56,658 bases of DNA, taken from NCBI GenBank assembly GCA_023266575.1, contig JAHFPV010000019.1, forward strand, positions 1-56,658, read 5' to 3'. Positions 16,333 through 22,912 of the stretch are shown here, one piece after another. The notes beneath the pieces were generated by a model. It was given only the letters and a program-made list of their open reading frames with translations, did no database searches and was not told the DNA's origin. The position numbers and the translations under genes were made by a program. The DNA comes from Sphingobium sp. (GTDB lineage: Bacteria > Pseudomonadota > Alphaproteobacteria > Sphingomonadales > Sphingomonadaceae). How positions within the stretch are numbered: the first letter of the stretch is position 1; each line of letters starts with the position of its first letter.

Positions 16333-16450
16333 GGTGATCCGGCCCGCGCCGTGACGCTCAGCACAAGCATTTCGATTGCGCGGTCCTCCCCAAGAGTACG
16401 TGCATGACTGCCGCGCGCCTTTGATGCTTTTCATCAAAGGCGCGCGGGCC
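16324..16450 (+). ncRNA. Candidate TetR-controlled small RNA
   Basis: Between the orphan box C promoter and the 16-bp hairpin at 16411-16447 lie about 125 bases with no convincing reading frame; the longest ATG frame before the hairpin is six codons. The stretch contains TCCTCCCC (about 16383-16391), an anti-Shine-Dalgarno-type sequence common in alphaproteobacterial small RNAs. Transcription would start near 16324 and stop at the hairpin before running into the 3' end of tetR on the other strand. A true U-tract after the hairpin is missing, which weakens the case. It might instead be a short untranslated antisense transcript. Confidence 0.35.
16411..16447. terminator. Strong hairpin between tetR and the box C transcript
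   Basis: Perfect 16-bp stem (16411-16426 with 16432-16447) closed by a CTTTT loop. It lies 48 bases beyond the tetR stop on the minus strand and about 90 bases past the box C start point on the plus strand, so it could stop both. Neither side has a clear run of Ts. Confidence 0.55.
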
Positions 16451-16495
16451 TTATCGGACCCTCGATAATGGACCTTAAGCTGAAGCGTTGAGCGA

Positions 16496-17158
16496 TTAGT
16501 CGCCCGCGCGCGGACGTCGCGGCGCGATCACCGCCGACTCCACCAGTTCGTGCATGATGTCGGCAACCGCCTCGGACGAATATTCGCCCTCGTCCTGCTT
16601 GAGCCACCAGGACAGGGTTTCGACGATCAAGGTGGTGCTGCAAATCACCGACAATTCTTGCGGCAGCCAAGTCGGATAATCGCTATATTCGGCCGCCAGC
16701 GCCATCGACAGCTGCATCAATTCTTCCCGCATCGCGCCGCCAGCCCCTCCGGTCAGCAGCGCGCGCCACAATATCCTGCGGGCGGCGACATAGTCGCACA
16801 GCGCCAGAAATCCCTTGTGGCTGTAGCCATGGGCAAAGGATATGGCGACCAGCCGGTCTATCTCATCCTGCGCTACATGGTTCAGCAAGGCTTCCTTGTC
16901 GGCATGATGGCGGAAAAAAGTGGCGTTATGGACCCCGGCCCTGGCGCATATCTCGCGCACGGTGATCTGGTCGAATGCCTTTTCCGTCAGCAGATCGAGC
17001 AGTGCCTGTCGCAACGCCGCGGCGCTGCGCACCTGTCTGGGGTCAGTGCCTCTTGACGCGCGCACCTCTGGCAATCTATGCGAATCAGTGTCGCTTATAT
17101 GGGCAGGCTTCACCACTGGCTGCGCTGACGATCCATGTTCCGTCTTTTCCTGTTTCAC
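16496..17158 (-). CDS. TetR-family regulator of the glycoside/P450 locus
   Basis: About 220 residues from a GTG at 17158 with AGGAG seven bases upstream. The helix-turn-helix is clear (FDQITVREICARAGVHNATFFRHHADKEALLNHV), followed by a helical ligand domain. The start is uncertain: ATG 17179 and GTG 17065 are alternatives, and the first 30 codons use AGA, ATA and TTG freely, unlike the rest, so the shorter form (189 residues) is possible. With the longer form, box D lies inside the coding sequence. It is the only TetR gene in the window and sits in the middle of the six boxes, so it is the natural candidate to bind them, with a pathway intermediate as inducer. Confidence 0.87.
   Translation of the reverse strand: MKQEKTEHGSSAQPVVKPAHISDTDSHRLPEVRASRGTDPRQVRSAAALRQALLDLLTEKAFDQITVREICARAGVHNATFFRHHADKEALLNHVAQDEIDRLVAISFAHGYSHKGFLALCDYVAARRILWRALLTGGAGGAMREELMQLSMALAAEYSDYPTWLPQELSVICSTTLIVETLSWWLKQDEGEYSSEAVADIMHELVESAVIAPRRPRAGD
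17053..17082 (+). promoter_or_regulatory. Ferredoxin promoter (box D promoter)
   Basis: -35 TTGACG (17053-17058), 18-base spacer, -10 TATGCG (17077-17082) within box D. The predicted start near 17090 would give a long leader of about 190 bases to the ferredoxin. Confidence 0.55.
17077..17097. promoter_or_regulatory. Operator box D (TATGCGA-N7-TCGCTTA)
   Basis: Arms at 17077-17083 and 17091-17097 (one mismatch) around ATCAGTG, preceded by CAATC. It overlaps the 5' part of tetR and the rightward ferredoxin promoter, so one bound repressor could silence the ferredoxin and hinder tetR transcription. Confidence 0.75.
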
Positions 17159-17279
17159 CACACCACTCCTGCCTCCCATTTTGAAGAAGCAGCTTGCGCC
17201 GTCCGTCAACGAAAAAATGCGTGTGGCACGATCGGCAGCAGCGTCAGCCGCCACCAGAACCATAATAGAAGAGCAAATC

Positions 17280-17597
17280 ATGCCTGAAATCCTGGTAACC
17301 GATCGCGCCGGTCAACAGACCGCGGTGGAAGCAACGACGGACCGGACGCTGATGGAGATCATCCGCGACGCCGGTTTTGATGATATGGTCGCACTATGCG
17401 GGGGATGCTGCGCCTGCGCGACCTGCCATATCCATGTCGACCCGGCTTTTGCAGACAGTCTGCCGCCTATTAGCGCAGACGAAAACGACCTGCTCGATAC
17501 CTCGCCGCATCGCACCGCCGGGTCGCGCCTGGCCTGCCAACTGTCCTTTACGGAGGCCATGAATGGGCTGCGGGTCGCAATCGCGGCAGAAGATTGA
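17280..17597 (+). CDS. [2Fe-2S] ferredoxin, putidaredoxin/adrenodoxin type
   Basis: 105 residues. Cluster ligands C40, C46 and C49 lie in the CGGCCACATC motif, with the fourth at C86 in RLACQL; C43 and C44 are extra. Ferredoxins of this class pass electrons from an FAD reductase to bacterial P450s. The start is the ATG at 17280 with a weak AGAAGAG site; the open frame further upstream has no ferredoxin-like sequence. It is driven by box D and so co-regulated with the P450. No ferredoxin reductase gene is present in the window, so the reductase must be encoded elsewhere. Confidence 0.92.
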   Translation: MPEILVTDRAGQQTAVEATTDRTLMEIIRDAGFDDMVALCGGCCACATCHIHVDPAFADSLPPISADENDLLDTSPHRTAGSRLACQLSFTEAMNGLRVAIAAED

Positions 17598-17612
17598 TGA
17601 TTTTCGGACCGA

Positions 17613-18074
17613 TCAGCCTATCCTGAAATCGCGGAGCATCTGGGCGCACAAGCGGATCTGGTCGGGTTCATACTGCGCCCAGCGCTCATGCAGCATGGCG
17701 GCCATCGCCGCGCGCACCTCATCGCAGATCGCAGCGCCAGCCGCGCTCAGCGTCAGTTCGGTCCGCCGCTGGTCCGTCGCGCTCTTGCGCGCAACCAGCA
17801 GTTGCGCCTTTTCCAGACGACCAAGCTCGGCCGTCACCAGGCTGCGTCCGATGTTCAACATCGTCGCGATATCCAGCGGGTGCAGGCAGCCATTGGATAT
17901 CATCAACAATATCCATGTGCCCCGCGGCCCCAGGTCATGACGCCTGTTGATATGATCCGTCAGGGATCGAAACGGTCGGGATGCGAAGGCCATGCCTTCA
18001 TAGATCATCCCGATCTCGTTCCAGTCCAGTTCTGCGCTTGTCCGACCCTGCGTCATGGCCATGGTCTGGCGCAC
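17613..18074 (-). CDS. MarR-family transcriptional regulator
   Basis: 153 residues. The winged helix-turn-helix is recognisable in HPLDIATMLNIGRSLVTAELGRLEKAQLLVARKSATDQRRTELTLSAAG, including the D-x-R wing signature. The start is uncertain among a GTG at 18074 and ATGs at 18062 and 18056. It lies about 35 bases downstream of the small secreted protein gene on the same strand and probably shares its transcript, with the TTCAA-N3-TTGAA palindrome at 18513-18525 as its likely operator. It lies inside the plant-glycoside locus, but none of the six TetR boxes is near it. Confidence 0.88.
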   Translation of the reverse strand: MRQTMAMTQGRTSAELDWNEIGMIYEGMAFASRPFRSLTDHINRRHDLGPRGTWILLMISNGCLHPLDIATMLNIGRSLVTAELGRLEKAQLLVARKSATDQRRTELTLSAAGAAICDEVRAAMAAMLHERWAQYEPDQIRLCAQMLRDFRIG

Positions 18075-18108
18075 AGACCCCCCAATCGCAAGGGCCGGAC
18101 GGCCAGGA

Positions 18109-18426
18109 TCACTTGGTCGCGGGCAGCTTGGCCAGATCGGTCTGGATCGCGGCCAGCGCCTTGTCCGTCACCGTGTCCGGCGCATATTGCTGGACCGACT
18201 TGAGCGTCATGCCGCGCGCCATGCCGATATTCTCATTGGCGGTAAAGCCGGGCAGATGCTTGTCGACGACCGCCTTGGCCGCAGGATCGTCGAGCAAGGT
18301 GCCGATGTCGGTCGCTTCGACATTATAGGCTGCCGCCGCCGCTGGCGCGGCCGTCTGGGCGTAACTCCCCGTCGCGGAAACCGACGCTGCCATCAGCAGC
18401 GCGGAAGCGATGAAAATGCGTTTCAT
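18109..18426 (-). CDS. Small secreted helical-domain protein
   Basis: 105 residues with a clean signal peptide (IFIASALLMAASVSATGSYAQ, cut near AQT). The mature domain of about 65 residues aligns with the C-terminus of the P450 at 14571-16133: both share IG-x-LL, a D-x-H-x-PG core, MA-x-GMTL-x-SVQ and a closing AL-x-A-x4-DLA, about 45% identical by eye. In my recollection the same domain occurs in sphingomonad and Caulobacter proteins fused to secreted hydrolases. No function is known to me. It is probably periplasmic and co-transcribed with the MarR gene. Confidence 0.8.
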   Translation of the reverse strand: MKRIFIASALLMAASVSATGSYAQTAAPAAAAAYNVEATDIGTLLDDPAAKAVVDKHLPGFTANENIGMARGMTLKSVQQYAPDTVTDKALAAIQTDLAKLPATK

Positions 18427-18512
18427 AACAGGCCTTTCAGTGTTTCAGGGTGAGGCTGTTGCCTTCTGCGCGCCAGCCTAATCATCGCCGCCATTACGAT
18501 CAAGATATTTAA

Positions 18513-18525
18513 TTCAAAAGTTGAA
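18513..18525. promoter_or_regulatory. Candidate MarR operator
   Basis: Inverted repeat TTCAA-AAG-TTGAA in an AT-rich patch, 87 bases upstream of the small secreted protein gene and its downstream MarR gene. MarR proteins often bind palindromes of this form. The rest of the 18427-18559 spacer shows nothing further. Confidence 0.45.
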
Positions 18526-18559
18526 CTAATAACCATGTCCACATGTGTCCGGCTCAGTG

Positions 18560-20101
18560 TCAGCCTTTAAGTTCCAGCAGCGCGACCCCTTCGGGCGGTA
18601 GGCGCAACTGGAGCTTGCGGTCCTTGCTCAGCCGCAGCGTTTCAGGCGGCGCGATGTCCGCCCGTTTGCGCAGCAGCGCCAGCTGATCGGGCTTGGGATA
18701 TTGCGGCGATCCCATTTCGCGCCAGGCGGGCATCGGCGATCCGCGTTCCTGATCGACATAGCGGACAGCGACGTTCTGCCCCGCCCGCGCGCCGATCATG
18801 TCGATGATCAGCGTCTTGGCCTCGCCCCGCACTGTTCGGGTATGGCTCAATCCCGGTATGCCCGACGGCTGCGTTGCCTCGGCCAGGTTCCACACCAACG
18901 CGGCGATCGTCCCATTGTCCCGGCGCGACGCCAGCGCCGGACCGCTGCTCTCCAGCCGCTGCGTCCCCAATGCGCTCAGCAGCTTGTGGGTATTGAAGGA
19001 AGGCTTGGCGATCCCGGCGGAGATCATCCCCCAACCGCTATCGCCTTCCTTCAATATATAGTCGGCAATGCCCAATTCTTCATATTCGCAGCTCATCACC
19101 CATGGCGACATGGCCTGGCAATAGGGCAGCGATTCCTTGACGACATGGGCGATCATCGCCGGGCTGTCCGACGACCATTCGGTGATCCACAGCGGCTTGC
19201 CCGCAAATGTGCTGGCGTCGATCTGCTCGCGCGCCTGCTTGATGGCGCGGGGGATCACGTCATTCTGCGACGTCCGCGCTGTCCCCTTGCCAAACAGCTT
19301 GTCCTGCGAGTCCCCGGCATAGACATGGGTGGTGAAGAAATCGACCGGGGTGTTGGTCTCCGCGCAATAGGCGGCGAAATCGGCGATCCACTCGACCGAT
19401 GCGGTCGATGGACCACCCACCTGGATCTGCGCGTCCACGGCTTTGATCGCCAGCGCAGTCGCCCGGTAAAATTCGAAATATTGCTGCTTCGTGCCGGTCC
19501 AGAACACGCTCAGATTCGGCTCGTTCCACACCTCGAACGGCCATTGCCGCACCTCGGCGATGCCATAGCGCTCGACCAGATGCACGACGAAGGCGGTGAT
19601 GAACTGCGCCCAGGCCTCGTTCGACTTGGGCGGGGTGATGACCCCGCCGTAAAAGAAGAAACTCGTCGTCCCCGACGCCAGCCCCTTGGGCATGAAGGAT
19701 AATTCGACAAAGGGCTTCACCTTGCGCGCCAGCAGCCCGTCATAGACCTGGTCGACCCGCTGGAAATTGGGCGTCGGCCGCATCCGGTTGAGGATGGTCG
19801 GCGTCATCACCGACATTTCATCCGCGAAGATGCCATGGAAGCGCACCCGCTGCGTCCCGACCTCATCGGTCCAGCGTTTGAGATCGTTGCGCCATGGCTC
19901 CCGCAGGGTGATGGCCGCCCGGTCCGATCCGACACATTCCGTCCAGATGTGCGGCAAAGGGCCAGTGGATGTGCGCGTGTCGATCGTGACAGGCACGATC
20001 TCCTCATTCGCCCTCGCGGTTCCGGCATAAGCCGCGCCGATCGCCGCCAGTGACCCCGCGCCCAGCAGCGTGCGGCGGCTCATGCCATCCTCGTTCATCC
20101 C
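18560..20101 (-). CDS. Glycoside hydrolase family 39 (beta-xylosidase type)
   Basis: 513 residues with a twin-arginine-like signal (MSRRTLLGAGSLAAIGAA, cleavage after ARA). The TIM barrel shows the acid/base Glu in FEVWNEPNL and the nucleophile Glu in LWITEWSSD, the two glutamates of GH39; a C-terminal beta-sandwich follows. GH39 enzymes include beta-xylosidases and iduronidases. The ATG at 20101 with AAGAGGA at good spacing is preferred to upstream options. It lies 10 bases after the GH2 gene, so the two are co-transcribed. It probably removes a terminal xylose or similar sugar from a plant glycoside in the periplasm. Confidence 0.9.
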   Translation of the reverse strand, partial: GMNEDGMSRRTLLGAGSLAAIGAAYAGTARANEEIVPVTIDTRTSTGPLPHIWTECVGSDRAAITLREPWRNDLKRWTDEVGTQRVRFHGIFADEMSVMTPTILNRMRPTPNFQRVDQVYDGLLARKVKPFVELSFMPKGLASGTTSFFFYGGVITPPKSNEAWAQFITAFVVHLVERYGIAEVRQWPFEVWNEPNLSVFWTGTKQQYFEFYRATALAIKAVDAQIQVGGPSTASVEWIADFAAYCAETNTPVDFFTTHVYAGDSQDKLFGKGTARTSQNDVIPRAIKQAREQIDASTFAGKPLWITEWSSDSPAMIAHVVKESLPYCQAMSPWVMSCEYEELGIADYILKEGDSGWGMISAGIAKPSFNTHKLLSALGTQRLESSGPALASRRDNGTIAALVWNLAEATQPSGIPGLSHTRTVRGEAKTLIIDMIGARAGQNVAVRYVDQERGSPMPAWREMGSPQYPKPDQLALLRKRADIAPPETLRLSKDRKLQLRLPPEGVALLELKG

Positions 20102-20111
20102 GTCATTCCTC

Positions 20112-22781
20112 TTATCTGGGCGTGACCGCAATCGCCGCGACGACCGCACGGCCGCCTTCGCCCGCGAAATCCAGTTTCAGCACGCCGTCGGTCACACGGA
20201 CATGGAACTGCTTGCGCAGCCCGCGCAGCGCGCCACCGGCTTCCTTGCTGACATCGAACGGGGCCAGCGCCACCTTGCCATTGGCATTCACCCGCATCCT
20301 GACCGGCTCGGTCAGCGCGTTGCGCGGCTCGAACGTGTCGAGCGTGACGGTCCAGCGCCCATTGGCCACCGGTATGGCGTAGGAAAAAGCATCGCCTTCC
20401 CGCCAATAATCGTAGAGCGCGGGAACAGCCGCCTCCACCGTGCGCGGCGCCATCATCCGCCGGCCGCCAAAGCCGCCCATGTTCAGCACGACGGGGATTC
20501 CCCCGGTCACGAAATCGTCGGAGCCATAACGCTGCCCGGCAATGACGCTGCTGCCCAGATCGCCTGAGTTGACGAAAATGCCCCTTGCCGGGTCTGGCCC
20601 GTTCCAGTCCGCCTCGTCACTGATCTGCGCGCCGTTAAATTCGGCGGACGCGACGATCCTGTTGTCGCCGGGGCGCAGGATGACATGCGGCCACAGACAG
20701 ATGCCGTCGGTGCAGAACGCGGTGCCGACCGGGCTGCCGTTCAACGTCAGCTCGGCTTTCGCGGCATTGCTATACGCCTTGACCGTAACATCGCGATAGG
20801 CACGCTCGGTATAGCGCTTCTGGGTCAGGTGCAGCGTCGGTTTGGACGACCATTGCGCCTTGAAGAAATAGAAGGCATCCTTGCGCTCCTTCCGGTCCGC
20901 CGTCACCAGCCCCTTATTGTTGATGTCGATGGAATCGCCTTCCTTGCGAAGGTCGCTGGCAAAATCGAACATGTTCCAGACCCAGCTGGCAAAGACGAAC
21001 GGGCGCTGCCTGATCGCGGCCCAATTTTCCTCATGATACCAGCTTTGATACTCCTCCGGGTGCGGGGAGCCGGTGAAGTTGAGATAGCCGTCCGCGACAT
21101 TGTCCGAATGCTGGCTGGTCGCACCGCCCGCCCCATATTCGGACAGCGATATTGGCAGCTTTGGGTGCTTGGCGTGCAATATGTCCAGCTGCCCGCCCAA
21201 TTGCTCGCGCGCCTCGCGCGGCTGGGGATAATACCAGCCATAATAGCGATTATAGCCGATCAGGTCCGCCGTCCCCGCCAGCTTTTCGCCCGCCGTCTTG
21301 ACCGGGCTCAGACCCTCGCAACAGTCGGCGAATATTGTCGGGCGGAACGGATCCTCGGCCTTGGCGATCACATTCAAATGTTGCAGCAGCGCCAGCGGCT
21401 TCATCGGCTCCTGGCCGACGCCAAAGCCCTTGGCGGAATCCACTTCATTGCCGATCGACCACATCATGACCGAAGGATGATTATATTTCTGGCGGATCAG
21501 CTCGCGCAATTGCTGTTCGGCATTGGCCCATAGTTCGGGCGATCCCTGCCCCCCGGTGACGCTGGGCGATGTGACATAGGGCAGCTCCGCCCACACGACC
21601 ATGCCCGCGCGATCGGCTTCGTCGCTCCATTCGTCGGCCTGTTGATAATGGGCCTCGCGGATCGTGTTCGCGCCCATGTCGACGGCTATCGCCATGTCCT
21701 GCGCATGGTCCGCCCTGGTCAAGGCCCAGCCCACATCGGGCCGGTCCTGGTGCCGGGACACGCCATGCAGCGCTACATGCTTGCCGTTCAGGAAAAAGCC
21801 CTTGTCCGGGTTGACACGGAAATCGCGAATGCCCAGCGGCTGGACCACGCTGTCGATAGGCCGTCCCTTGTCGACCAGTTCGGCGCGCACGGAATAGAGA
21901 TAGGGATCGGCGGTTCCGTTCCACACATGGGGCGATGGCACCACCATGTCGATGGCTTGCTCACTCGCACCCTTGGCGATCCTGACCGGCCTTTCCGAAC
22001 GGGCGACCGCTTTGCTGTCGGCATCCGCGATCGTCGTCACCAGCGTCAATCGTCGATTGGCAGCGGTCGCACTACGCAATCGCGCCAGCACATGAACCGT
22101 CGCCTTGTCCGCAGTGATCGTGCTGGTGCGGGCATAAAGGCCGGGGCCGCCAAAATCGAGCGGATCGAAACTGACATCGGGCAGGGTCAGCAGCGACACC
22201 GCGCGATACATGCCGCCATGGACGAAAAAATCTCCGGCCAGCGGCAAAGTCTCCGCCGTGCTGGCCCCCGCCACCGGCTTGCTGTTATCGGCACGGACGG
22301 CGATCAGATTGTCGGCACCCGGCTTCCATTCCTGCGTCACATCCAGCCGAAAGCGGGCGAACGCCCCCTTATGCGTGCCGACATGCACGCCATTCACCCA
22401 GATGTCGGCAATCTTGCTGACTGCGCCGAAATCCAGATAATAGCGTTGCGGCCCGGTTCCCGCCGACGGCGCGCGCATCGTCAGCCGATACCAGCCAATG
22501 CCCTGCCGGTTGTCGGTGCCGGGCGCGCGCTCCGTGCCATAGCTGCCCAGCCGGTTCCAGCTGTGGGGCACCGACACGCTGTCCCAACCGCTATCGTCGA
22601 AGCCGGGCGCAGCGGGCGCATCGCCTGTCTCGCCAAACCGGAATCGCCAGCCCGACCCAAGGGTCATCGACTGGCGACCGGCGGTTTCCGTTTGCGCCAT
22701 ATCCGCTGGTGGCAAACCGGCTTGCGCAGCCATCGGTGCAGCCAGAGCCAGCAGGCTCGCCACGGTCAGATACAGCTTCAT
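20112..22781 (-). CDS. Glycoside hydrolase family 2 (beta-galactosidase type)
   Basis: 889 residues from the ATG at 22781 (GAGGG five bases upstream), with a signal peptide (LYLTVASLLALAAPMAAQA). Order of domains: sugar-binding jelly roll (GIGWYRLTM, DIWVNGVHVGTHKG), Ig-like domain, TIM barrel with acid/base Glu in SIGNEVD and nucleophile Glu in LSEYGAGG, and a C-terminal malectin-like module (VTLDTFEPRNALTEPVRMRV). GH2 covers beta-galactosidases, beta-glucuronidases and beta-mannosidases; galactosidase fits best by eye, but specificity is not decided. A 14-bp palindrome upstream suggests extra control besides read-through from the TonB receptor gene. Confidence 0.93.
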   Translation of the reverse strand: MKLYLTVASLLALAAPMAAQAGLPPADMAQTETAGRQSMTLGSGWRFRFGETGDAPAAPGFDDSGWDSVSVPHSWNRLGSYGTERAPGTDNRQGIGWYRLTMRAPSAGTGPQRYYLDFGAVSKIADIWVNGVHVGTHKGAFARFRLDVTQEWKPGADNLIAVRADNSKPVAGASTAETLPLAGDFFVHGGMYRAVSLLTLPDVSFDPLDFGGPGLYARTSTITADKATVHVLARLRSATAANRRLTLVTTIADADSKAVARSERPVRIAKGASEQAIDMVVPSPHVWNGTADPYLYSVRAELVDKGRPIDSVVQPLGIRDFRVNPDKGFFLNGKHVALHGVSRHQDRPDVGWALTRADHAQDMAIAVDMGANTIREAHYQQADEWSDEADRAGMVVWAELPYVTSPSVTGGQGSPELWANAEQQLRELIRQKYNHPSVMMWSIGNEVDSAKGFGVGQEPMKPLALLQHLNVIAKAEDPFRPTIFADCCEGLSPVKTAGEKLAGTADLIGYNRYYGWYYPQPREAREQLGGQLDILHAKHPKLPISLSEYGAGGATSQHSDNVADGYLNFTGSPHPEEYQSWYHEENWAAIRQRPFVFASWVWNMFDFASDLRKEGDSIDINNKGLVTADRKERKDAFYFFKAQWSSKPTLHLTQKRYTERAYRDVTVKAYSNAAKAELTLNGSPVGTAFCTDGICLWPHVILRPGDNRIVASAEFNGAQISDEADWNGPDPARGIFVNSGDLGSSVIAGQRYGSDDFVTGGIPVVLNMGGFGGRRMMAPRTVEAAVPALYDYWREGDAFSYAIPVANGRWTVTLDTFEPRNALTEPVRMRVNANGKVALAPFDVSKEAGGALRGLRKQFHVRVTDGVLKLDFAGEGGRAVVAAIAVTPR

Positions 22782-22827
22782 CGACACCCTCAATCCTGTT
22801 GCAGTCCTTGCCTATAATGTGATGCAG

Positions 22828-22841
22828 GCAAACCGGTTTGC
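22828..22841. promoter_or_regulatory. LacI-type palindrome upstream of the GH2 gene
   Basis: GCAAACCGGTTTGC is a perfect 14-bp palindrome with the central CG typical of LacI-family operators. It lies 47 bases upstream of the GH2 start and is enclosed by a longer inverted pair, TGCAGGCA (22823-22830) and TGCCTGCA (22862-22869). A second short palindrome, TTGTC-G-GACAA, sits at 22846-22856. No LacI gene is present in the window. Confidence 0.45.
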
Positions 22842-22912
22842 TGTCTTGTCGGACAAACGGCTGCCTGCACCACTATCGCTACTGCGATGCTGTCCGGGTG
22901 CGTCAAGGCCGC

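Noticed and set aside
17134-17290. 50-codon frame in the ferredoxin leader
   Set aside because: No ribosome site, codon use unlike real genes here, and it overlaps the ferredoxin start in another frame.
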